Assembly: GCA_004794785.1 (NCBI GenBank)
Contig: SJOL01001034.1
Location: 83,533-147,532 of the forward strand
DNA from: Opisthorchis felineus
Taxonomy: Eukaryota; Platyhelminthes; Trematoda; Opisthorchiida; Opisthorchiidae
Direction of reading: 5' to 3'
Length of the DNA: 64,000 nucleotides
In this document: one piece after another, positions 1 to 10,500 of the stretch
Layout of the letters: every line of letters starts with the position of its first letter
Position numbering within the stretch: position 1 is the first letter of the stretch
Notes under the pieces: model-generated
What the model was told of the DNA's origin: nothing
The model's database searches: none
What the model saw: only the letters and a program-made list of their open reading frames with translations
Position numbers and translations under genes: made by a program

Positions 1-117
1 CAGACAACACCGTTTTTGCCGCAAAATACCCCAGTGCAATTCACTGAAGGGATCGGTCCGTATGTTCTGCTTACACTAATATTACTTTTCAACAGTATCT
101 TTTTTTACCATTCACAG

Positions 118-1566
118 CCGCGTTGATTTTCGCGGACAATTCCGCTGTGATAGTGAATGGATCGAGGTTCGTACCACCTGATTCAGTACTTTGGCCCTCG
201 TGCACGAGAAGTACTTTATATGCCAACTTGCTGAGTGGCACCCCTCCAAAGTGTGTTCTGAAGTCGTGCACATACGAAGTGTTCCAGCGTTGCAGTGAGT
301 TCGTGTTCACTCTAAATTTTTTGAGAAACTTGCGGATGCACTGGGTGCCCAGCAAGAAGCGCTTGACACAGGGCATACTTCCTCCGCTGAGCAGCACGAT
401 GAAGGACTCGTGCGGGCATGCAAGCGCAAAGAGTAGATTTATCAATCTTATTACGATGGTTGCAGCAAAAAGAAACAGCTGCCGTCTGATTTTACGGACG
501 GATCGGAGCGTGGTTCCAATGGTGACATTACTTTATTTGCAAACGTAGTCATAAGCTCCAAAAGACTGTACGTTCATTCTGCACCTACTAGTTTTTCAAT
601 CTGTTAAATCCTTATCTTTAGATGTACCAATCCCACTGTCTCGGACATTGGTACCATTTCCGTTTCTGAGGTGTTACTTGTCCCGGGTGATGCCCCGATG
701 ATATGCGGAACATGCGTTTTATTTCGTTACGGCCACCTAAATTCTAACAGCAGCACTACATATGCAACACTTCCTGCCGTGGGCGGTCCAAAACCACGTA
801 GTTTGACGCCGCTTCTCAGTTTTTTAACATACTATGCACTTTACTCCCTAGAACGAACTCTCCAAATTCCAAGGTCAATGTAATTTCCCAAGACTTGGCC
901 AACCTCATTCTCAGTGAGTAAATTACCATGTTTTAGCTTGACTGTTATAGATAATTTGGAGTGGATTTACTAGTTGCTTCAGAAACTGCATATGAAACTA
1001 GATGCTTTAGTCCTACAAGCAATTCTCAGGCGCTCAATGAGCCTCTTCTACCCATGTCATCCATGGATGAGCTCCGCAGGTACGAAGAACACCTCAGAGA
1101 TGGTCCGCGGTATGCACAGCCGGTAAGTATTTGTCGTAGTCACGATGATTGATTTCACAAGAGTGGAAAGGTGGCCCCTGCAGGAGGCTGATGATGTACA
1201 ACTGTACTTCACTAACATACACGAACGTTGGCGCCAAGACTCGCCGTATTTCTTAAGTGGCGCGGAGTAAATGGAAAAGGAGCCTTCGGTTAAACCAGGC
1301 CGGCTCAAGAACTTATTTGTAAGTATACTTATTTATGGTCATTTTATACCTAGTTCATTGAACAAGTGGCTGGATGAAATTGAATAACTATATTTTTTAT
1401 TGCAGACGCGACGACTGAGAGGTTTTCCAACACCACTATATGGCAAACCAAGGGGATCGTTAGTCGCTGGCTGGAGAACAAACGGCAGAAAGTTCGGAAA
1501 CGCCTGCAGAGAGCCACAAATAGTGACAAATTATTCCCTGTAATGTCTTTTACTTCGTTCATATAA
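118..1566 (+). CDS. Unidentified multi-exon gene, 3' part
   Basis: I do not recognise this protein. It was rebuilt from splice signals. Candidate exons are 118-166, 209-250, 326-432, 622-670, 874-913, 974-1122, 1184-1266, 1299-1318 and 1406-1566, ending at TAA 1564-1566. All introns are GT-AG (42, 75, 189, 203, 60, 61, 32 and 87 nt), and every junction keeps one open frame. The product is hydrophilic. It contains DELRRYEEHLRDGPRYAQP, then WRQDSPYFLSGAE, and a basic tail with WLENKRQKVRKRLQR. I see no membrane segment or known motif. The 5' end lies left of the window or in exons I missed. The first three exons are the least certain: a strong GTGAGT donor at 295 offers an alternative path that skips 326-432. 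The later exons (974 onward) look solid. Single-frame reading is blocked by stops, so intron removal is required. Without RNA data a decayed pseudogene remains possible. Confidence 0.5.
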
Positions 1567-1889
1567 AAATTCGTGCTTGAAAACACTGATTTATATCGCG
1601 GAAAGTAATGTGCTTAGGAAAGGTGTGGGGATAGATGGGTTTCACGGTACGGGAGCATAATGTTTAGGAAGTTAGCGAATTGTACTAGGGGAAGAGATAA
1701 ATGTCTATAATGGGCTAAGTTCGCGCACCGGACGACTCTAGCTAAGTGTGGACTGGGCGCAGTAATTCCGGTAATGAGTACGGATTTTCCGCACCCAGGT
1801 GCAGATCTGCCGCAGAAATTTCTGCACCGGTGCTAACTGGGTGAGGAGTGTAAAGCAAATAAACGTCACTGACCGATTTCCCTGGATGA

Positions 1890-2190
1890 AATTTGCATTG
1901 GATATTCTATAGATGTTACCTCTTAAAGAACACCGAAGAACGCCAAAATACGCCAAGGTGCGATTTCGCGATTTTTCTCTCGCAAACCGGTAAAAAATGC
2001 GAATCGGTGATGTCCGTAACCCTGACATTTTGCTCACTTAAACAAAATGCTATGGGCAACACATCACGGAAAGGTGCAAACGGATTAGACTAACTCCCCG
2101 TGAAGGTCACAACTTCGAAAACCCTATAGTTTCGGCGAAAGTAATTTGAGTGTGCTTCCAGTGAGCGGCACCAGCCAGAGATTTCAGTTT
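1890..2190 (+). repeat. Dispersed repeat, copy 1 (partner near 6240-6550)
   Basis: This block and 6240-6550 share several collinear words in the same orientation. Examples are TAGATGTTAC, CGGATTAGA, GAAAACCC, AGTTTCGGCGAA and CTTCCAG followed by GAGCGGC. The two copies are clearly diverged. There is no open frame of note and the element class is unknown. Confidence 0.55.
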
Positions 2191-2289
2191 TAGTTCAAGT
2201 CGGCAGACATTTCACCAACGGGGATCAGCACGCGTTTTTGCTAATGCAACCCGTAAACCCACTAATATTTCTCGTTGAACTATCAAGAA

Positions 2290-2480
2290 CTCAGGATACC
2301 GGTATAAATTAGCCTTGCCCTGCACCCGATACAGCTTGTGCTGACCGTCATAAAAATACAGAAAAACGCACTGGCCATGACGAACTCCTTGGCTTTATCT
2401 GGCGGAACTACTGCTGCAACGATAAAAAACTTTCTCCCGCGCAGGTCGCGAATGGATGCGCTATTTTGATTTTGCGTGAA
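2290..2480 (-). repeat. Left arm of a diverged inverted repeat pair
   Basis: Read on the minus strand, this segment resembles the plus-strand segment at about 3140-3330. Shared words include GGTCAGCACA or its close variant and TCGGGTGCAG. Translated pieces also match: FFIVAAVVPPDKAKEF here against FPIFTAGVPPNGAKSF there. The pair could be the arms of a foldback element or two opposed insertions of one family. Confidence 0.5.
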
Positions 2481-3139
2481 CAAGTAGGGCGTAATTATCG
2501 TTCATGTAGTCTCGAGATTATCTCCAAATCCAATGTGGAACAAAACACATGACGAAACCAATTTTTTCACAAGAAGTCCCACCGTCTTCATAAAGACACA
2601 ATTCCAAGCCATTCGCAGCCATTAAAACGGTGGATCTTAATGTGTTTAAACAATTTCCGACAAAACTGCGGCCTCATGGGCGGACTTAAGGAATTCGAAT
2701 AAATACCCTCAAATCCCAAAATTTATGTTGAACTTTCCTTTGTTCTAACTGTTTTAGCAGAAACTGACGGTATGCTTCCAACGATCTGCCTAAATACATC
2801 CGATTACTTGGAGATACCCCAAATTTCTCTGAAACCATAGTCTGAATGGAGAAAACCTTATAATAATATTTTAGTACTTGACGGTATTTATTCGAGAACT
2901 TAAAATCTCCCCAAGATAGTCGCAGTTTTGCTAAACTTTGTTCAAGTGAACTGAAGGTCTAGTTTGCGCGCAGAATTCGTATTTTTAATGTCTGCCATGG
3001 CTCAGCATAATGTATTCTTGACCACGGTTTGTAATTTTGTGAGAAAGTTGTTTTTTCACATGCTTTCTCCCGTACTGAATTTGGAAGTATTTTTAAGGGG
3101 CACATGAAAAATGTGTTGCATTTGTCCGCGAAAATTAAG

Positions 3140-3330
3140 AGTATGGCAGCCAGTCGTGGCTTACTGAGAAAAAAGTTTCCTATCTTTACAGCAGGCGTCC
3201 CGCCAAACGGAGCCAAATCATTCACCACGCTAGTAATTTTGGTGGATTTTCCTAAGACCGTCAGCACACGTTATGTCGGGTGCAGCTCACTGGTATACGG
3301 AGCTCTTGGTAGTACTGTTGGGAAGTATAA
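3140..3330 (+). repeat. Right arm of a diverged inverted repeat pair
   Basis: This is the opposed partner of the segment at about 2290-2480, with roughly 660 bp between the arms. The similarity is visible in both bases and conceptual translation, but I judge identity to be only moderate, so the arms are old. No transposase-like frame lies between them. Confidence 0.5.
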
Positions 3331-6239
3331 GTGGGTTTGCGGGCTGCACCAGCAGACGGTGCAATGAAGTGGCTGTTACTTTGGAGCCCTGGCACCATTT
3401 CTGCTGATTGGAAGGCTCTTTTGGCGCATGCAGCATGCTCGGTCGGGAAGCAGTAAAGACCATTTGAACTGCGGGCAAACCATCAGACTGGGTATGGCAG
3501 TCGCCACACCGTCATTAAGACGTCGTACTTGGGTCCGTGGACAACCCTATAAGTAAACATCCTCAGAGTCAGCTGGGGTTATCGGGGTAGTTGAACTCGG
3601 CAAATGCGAATTGGTGTGGCCATGTGAATATGGAAGATATGCACTAGTTAAGTGGTGCATCACTCAGGTCATTTGTGTATTTTTCCATTTAGCTGAACAT
3701 GAGGGGCAGATGTGTGGGCGGACGGTTCTCAAAATCCTGGTTGAAAAGTGCGTGGCTTGGAAATTAGCCCGTGTAAAGAGAGTTGGTTAGCTGGCAGGCA
3801 GGATGGAAGTAAGATTATTATGTACTGGAGATTGCTAAGGCAAAAACGGGTTTAGGTAAACATCAGTGACAGCTGTTGAAACGGTACAGTAACGCTCATT
3901 CAAGACGACGATGAGGAAGCTGTAGAGAAAGACAAATTGCCAGTGAGAGGCCACAGTGAACAGCAGCATATCGACTGGGGATATGGATGGCTTCCTGGCA
4001 TTACCTGCAGCGCGGAGAGAGGTGCTAACTAACCCTGAAATTTGAGTGACTCTACAGAAATTAGTAGATCGAAGTATGCAGGGACTAGAAATAGAAAAGA
4101 CGTGAAATGCGTGGCCGTGCAACATGCTTGGGGATGGGATATGCTTGGCACGGTGCAATAAAGGCAGAGAAGAAGCTTAGAGACTTTGAAAAACGAATTG
4201 CTCCTGAGGCATCACTCCACGTTCGTTTGGTGAGTCTCTGTCAACTTAACTATGAGACAGCACTTTCTACTCTGCTAGACACCAAAAGTATATCACGGCC
4301 TAACGACCACTTTTATTATCTTATACTACAACTGATGCACACCTAAGCCAGCAGCTTGACGTCCAACAAATCTGCTCTCTTTTTACTTTGCTGTTTTCTC
4401 TACTGCAGAAGGCGGAATATGAGGTTTGGGAAAGGTCTTTGTGGGGAGTGAATGCATTTGAAAGGATAGTATTCAACCTTGAAGTCGTTCGCATCGTCGG
4501 CGACAGTAGGCGTTGATGGGGGTTGATATGGCACGGAATGAGTTGGTGGAAGTTTAGCAATGAGTAGTGACCAAAAAGGTCAGTCAGATAGGACAAATCT
4601 GGATGGACAGGCAGGGCGCATTGATAGGATATGTTATGGGTAGTCAGAGGCAATCGATCGCTTCGGGGACAAAGACTGAATGGGCAACACTTTGGCGATG
4701 TATGTTACTTAGATGTGGGTTAAAGGGAATTCGATCCGGGGACAATTAGATGGAGTAAACCTGTGGTCCCCAGCCAGATCATCAGCATAGTAGGAGACAG
4801 ACCGCATCATGAGTTGCTGTGTTAGTTGCTCAGGCATTCGGATAGTTCAGGCAAAATTGTGGAGGTGAATAATAATAATGTTTATTCCCAACTTGTGCTA
4901 TATGCGGCAATACTTCGGCATGAACGATGGGTTAGATGCGGCCCAAACCCATATGAGAGACATGGTGAAGAGCCTCAGATTAGCATGAAAGAGCGGGTGG
5001 CTTTCAACGTTTTATGTGTGTCTGAGACGCGGAAGCATTTTTAGATTTAACGGGATGCTGAAGACCACAAAAGAGTCGCTTACAAAAGCAAGCACCGCGG
5101 CTGATGAGCGGTGTCCAAGAACGGAACTCCTAGCTGATAATAGTGCTATTGCGGAGGAGTATGGGATGGTTACAAGTTATGATGAGGACGAAGGAACTGT
5201 CGTTTTTATTAGGCTACATGGTATCAGTATCGGGAAGCAAGAATGGAGTGAGGCTAGGTTTTATTGCTCTAAAGGTGTAGATTTGACACAAAGCACCCGT
5301 CCACTCACCAAACGTTCGCTACGGCTACGTCCGCGGGCACACTCTTGAAGACTCATCAGGCCCTTTAATTTGAGTAATCAAGTCGATGCCACTTGATCTT
5401 GCGACTATCTTTTATACAGGCTCCTTGGCTCTAACTTCGCTGCGTCCAAAATTGGTGTGCACATGGATCGTTTGTTATCGACAATGAGACTAAGTGAGCA
5501 AGAATTTAGTTTATTTTTCTAACAGTAAGATGTCTGAAAACTTTTGCCAAAGCTATTGGCAGTGTTAAATTGAATGTACGCTTTTCATTTCAGATTCATC
5601 ATCGAGGGAAACGGGTTTGTTGGAAACGGAACGGAATGACTACCTATCGCGGATATACCGGTCCACTCAATACATAAAAGCAGTTCGCCAACCGTGTTTT
5701 TATGATTTTCAAGCTCTGGCATGGCGGAGCGACAACGCACACGGTTATGATGATGAAGAGCCGTCGTTGGCAGTTGGATTAGTCTATCTTGTGAGGTTGG
5801 GGCCTGACAACCAGCGGCGCGCGTAGACAAGGACATAGCAGCTGCGATGAGTAGCCAAGGTAGATGGAGGCGCATGCAGTTGTCACGATGAAGCACAATG
5901 ATATGCCCTATCTTTCCAGTTGGTAATAATGACGTCACTTTGCTGGGGTTCGTTAAAAAGCCCAGCGACATTGCCAGAAAATATCTCATCGGGATGGTTG
6001 CAATTCACGTGCAAGTACCCAAGAATGCTGCACTCTCCCGTTAATCGCTTCGCATAACTGAGAATGGGGATCATCCACAGAGATGCATCAGTACTGCAAA
6101 ATTCATCCAGGTGTCTTTTATTATCATGCTGAATGCGAGCCGAGCTTCCCAAAAAAGCAGTTTGATGTTGAATTTCGGTGGGAAAACACATCTAATTTGT
6201 TAGGTCTGATGCCTATAACTCATTTTAAAATTATTCAAT

Positions 6240-6550
6240 TGACCACCTGCGTTGAATTTTCATAGCATACACTGTAGATGTTACATCCTATTGAAAAAGC
6301 CGCGGAAAGTTAAAATATACTGACATTTGATTTTGTGCTTTTTTTCTAAGCTTGGAATCACAAGCGAACCAACTGGTTGGTGACCTTGGAAATTCACTCA
6401 CTCCAACAAGTGGCTATGAGAAACACATAGCTGATACTTGCAACCGGATTAGAGTAACTTCCCATAAGACCTGCAACTCTGAAAACCCCACAGTTTCGGC
6501 GAACTCAAATTCTGTTTACTTCCAGCGAGCGGCCAAAATCCAGAACTATT
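6240..6550 (+). repeat. Dispersed repeat, copy 2 (partner near 1890-2190)
   Basis: This is the second copy of the block described at 1890-2190, in the same orientation. Its best-matched part runs from the CGGATTAGA word to the GAGCGGC word. No coding potential is apparent. Confidence 0.5.
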
Positions 6551-7420
6551 AAAATTCCAGGTGAGCATAAATTAGGGAAGGATGAATGATTAAAACGAGC
6601 GAGAAAAAAGTCCAAGACAATTAGGGGGTTGTTTCGGGAAACCTCGTTGCATTTCTCGTGGAATATGTAGATTTTTGCGTTTATCGAGTGCACAAGTTAG
6701 CAAAACGTGTCCGCATAACCTAAAATGCTCCTCACCGATCTCTCTTTTTTGACTAACTAGATCACTTAGCTCAGTATATCAGTAACAAGAAATCGACATA
6801 TTTGTTCTTACGTGTGTTGAAATTGACGTAACCTGCTTATCCTAAACTTTTCAAATTCAGACCTTTCAAACTCTTTCACCTTAGTAAATCATATTTTTGC
6901 GCCGTAACTGACTGTCAGCAAGCCCACTACTGTCCTGTGAAGAATCCTGCCTTAGGAATGGTGGTAGCTCTAAGAAATTACAACGATTTTATTCCTGGCG
7001 CTATCTATCGTTGGTCTGTTTCACTGTAGTCTTTACAAGAACAGACGAGACCGCCACAGCTGGAAATAGATAATAAGTGGCTTAAACCTAGCCATTTATG
7101 CACTGAATGGAGAAAGCGAAAAGTAATTTGGGCGACGGACACCACATCTTAACCACGGATTAGCCACCTACGGAAAGCTGATTGTCGAAATTGTAGTTCA
7201 TTGGCTGAGCTAATTTCTACCCATCAGATGTTGTGCGCGAAGCGAATCACAAAACATGGCGCAGAAAAGGCTGATACGAACTCTGTACTGCACTGCAATC
7301 TGAAGGATAAAAATGCTGAACTTATTGAGACCTGACCTTGAACCGTTGTCCAGCGCCAAATTTGAGAAATTTGCCCTTGGGATTCTGGCCATGCGTTGAA
7401 TCTCCCTAACCTGAATAAAA

Positions 7421-7558
7421 ATGTACTGTGGAGTATTTCGGAACTTTGTATTGTTTGGCTCGTTGTTCAAAGGTACTTGCAACCCTTCAGTAAAGGCTTA
7501 TGAATTCGTGCAGTTGGACTTAGGCAACGATACTTGCATATTTGCAGGGTTTCTGCAA
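7421..7558 (+). CDS. PDHX: PDHX exon 1 (leader)
   Basis: The exon has 46 codons starting [12 protein letters not shown] and ends before a strong GTAAGT donor at 7559 in phase 0. A mitochondrial targeting role is inferred from its position before the lipoyl domain and its hydrophobic, non-acidic N-terminus. It is the least certain exon of this gene. Confidence 0.6.
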
Positions 7559-10500
7559 GTAAGTTATGTCACTTTCGATGGATTTTTTAAGGTCCGTTTC
7601 AGGTGAAAATGCCCTCTTTGTCGCCGACGATGGAGGATGGATCCATCGCGCAATGGACAAAAAAGGAAGGTAAAAGCTATGGGTGTTAACTTAATCGAAA
7701 CTTTAGGCGATTCGGTCAGTGTTGGGGACGTTTTGTGTGAGGTTCAGACGGATAAGGCTGTTGTTGCGCTAGAGAGTGAAGAGGATGGAATATTGGCCAA
7801 GATTCTTGTGAGTAATTTGAAGTGTTGTTCAACCCTCCCAAGGTTATATAACCTGAAAACCTATTTTCATGATTATTCAACCGTCAACTAATCAGATCAG
7901 GTAGGAATAAGTTATGTTGACGTTATCTAACCGGGTTAAGACGGAGGACGCACGGGAATCTACCCAAAGTAGCGAAAATACGGTTATGGAACGGTTATTT
8001 CGTGGTTCCATGTACGTTAAAATGTCATTATCACGTGGTTACATGAGTCCAATGTCAGTGAAATACATTCTGACGATTGGTATATTGCCGTTATTTATCC
8101 CCGAAATATAGTTAGATAACGACTGTATAACCCTCCAATAACCACCAAACATGGTTATTTGACGGTTATCACTCAGCCATTTAACATATAAACGTGGCTC
8201 ACCGTCGTTTTTTAACCTCGAGGTAACCACGGAAAACGGTTATTTTGACGCCCTGACGGTGCAGAAAGCCGCCAGCGAACGATGCTGCGTGGCTATTAGA
8301 CAGTTGTATAACCGTCATATAACGGAAACTAGGTTTTCTTGGCTAGGTTTTCAGATGCGTGAGCTAGCTTCCGGTTCTCCCACTGGAAGGTTTGTTAACC
8401 AATCTCTCCTCCCTATATGGATCCCGGGGGTTCCGAAAACACAAGAAGAGATCCCTTGCCACCTAGTTTCCCCGAACATCTAAGGGTCATCGACCGGTGT
8501 CATTCAGCTGGGTAGGATCCATGAAAGGTATGTACAAATTCAGTTGCATTTTGAAGCATTCCTCGAACAGTGTCGTGACCATCTAATCTGGTTCCAGTTG
8601 CTCAACACTACAGTGTCCCTATTCGGATGTAGATCCCTGAGGAACTCAGGATTTTCATGGTTGAAGGTATACCTCGATACGGGATTCTTCATGCCAGAGT
8701 CTCACTTCGTCAGCATACACCAAGCATTCGGAATTTGGTGTCATTGGAAGGTCGTTGATAAGAGAATCAAAAGACCGCAAGCCACAAACGGGACCTTGAG
8801 GGACATCAATATACATAACCAATATGCATAATCGGTTTGGAACAAGCGTCGTTCAAAACGCAATACCGGGACTCTCGAAACTCTTACCGTGTCGGGAGCA
8901 GAACGTCAAGCTATTCTAAGTTTAGTTGTTGGACACGTTTCATTGTTCGGTCCGCGACCTTACAAAGGTTCTTAGTTTAAGTTCAGTTTTGAGGGTCCTG
9001 ATCTGTGAGACTTTCGTAATTAGGTTATACAATTCCAAGCTCGCGGTCAGTACAACGGCATCCCGATCTGATGCACTTTTGAAAAATACGACTGGCGAGG
9101 GCAGCAATGGAATCAACTAGCCTGTTAAGAATCTGCGGTGCATACCCTCGAGGCCTGCATCCAGTCCCGGAAGGGCATTCCTAGTGACGTCTGTGTCATA
9201 TTCAAGGGACCGGATCATTATATTTGGGTAGTGTGGTGAGTTTGACCGAAACTGCAATTTCGGTACCGTAAACTGCCCAGGCTTGGGCTACCTGGCAGTA
9301 TCCCAGCCCTCGTGCTTCCTTCTGGTGGCATGGCACCGCAAGAGTGTTAAAGCTGAATGATTATCTCTTTTTTACACCCAGGGTCATTCAACAAGGCCCC
9401 ATATCCACCTGCTGCCTTTTGAGTCAGAATTGAGTAAAAAACCCAAGGTCGGGTATCTCAACTAAACCTCCTTTCTCGGCCTGGACAACCGGGAAGTATC
9501 ATTTGCCTGGACAGCACTTGGTCCACCGATATCCCTTCCCAACTCTTTCTTACTCCAAAAGCAAATGCTTCCAATCGTGGAATATATGGCGTGGGAATTG
9601 CACTCAGCCCAAGGGCTGAACGTGCTTTGCTGGATTGGATTTCACTGAACAGTTATCCTTGTGTGTCTTTGCGGTTTTCTAGCTCAATCAAGTTCAGTGC
9701 TGCTCGATATAAAAACGACTACTGTTTGTAGTATTGGCGTGTGCCCTAAGGGACTGCAGTTCTGACGTTGAGAAGGATGCTTTATCCGCCACGAAGAGAC
9801 TGGACCTTGCCCTGATGTTTGTGTGCCCCCGTGACTCATTAAGCTACACCGGGGAGTGTGCCTGTGGCACTTGCAGTCTCGTATCAGGTTATTCAGTGGT
9901 TACAGGTCTCACTAATACAGTCTCCTGGCCCCATATGTTGGGGATTGGAACGTATGTGGTGACTTATTCTTTAAAAATGCTGATAACCTGGCACTTCTTG
10001 CCTGCCTTGCGGTCAGGCTTTTGAGCCAAAGGCTTTGTTTGAGGACCCTAATCGTCCTTCTGTCTAGGTTTGGGCGCCCTGGCAGTATCCCAGCCTACGT
10101 ACAGTCATGAATTGCACACTGACAAATAATCTCATGCCACATATGCGTCGCGTTGTCTTCAGCCGGGTCACGTTACTTGTTGCATACAGCGGGATGGGTA
10201 AGCGAAAACAGGCAACTACTGACGCCCCATTTATTCTCATACTTTCCCTCCTGTCCCCACCCCATTAATAACTCTCTCACTGTAGGCCCTGCAGTTAGGA
10301 ATGATTACTCCGTCCGTCCTGCATCGGCTTCGCAAGCAACATCTGCACATCATCCGCCGCCAACATCTTCAAGCCTCTCGAAATCAATGTTCAAGCCTCG
10401 TAACCCAGTCTATCTGACCGCCTTCAATGTCCGCACTCTGAAGCAACCAGAACAACAGGCTTGCTCTCACACTAGACTTGTTTGCAACTAATATGTGCTG

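Larger units (their letters stand above)
1567..7420. other. Repeat-rich spacer upstream of PDHX
   Basis: No convincing gene was found between the unidentified gene and PDHX. The stretch holds a duplicated block (about 1890-2190 and 6240-6550) and an inverted pair (about 2290-2480 and 3140-3330). It also has several short open frames on both strands without recognisable domains, such as the antisense 134-codon frame at 5585-5989. The PDHX promoter must lie at the right end, but I see no confident TATA or initiator signal. The remainder shows nothing I can support. Confidence 0.6.

Noticed and set aside
5585..5989. 134-codon antisense open frame and opposite-strand frame 5594-5826
   Set aside because: Both strands are open over the same bases, composition-driven. 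There is no recognisable domain, and no splice partner in phase with PDHX or the unidentified gene was found.
7842..8325. Interstitial telomere repeat
   Set aside because: The words are GGTTAT/ATAACC at irregular spacing and in both orientations, not tandem TTAGGG/CCCTAA.
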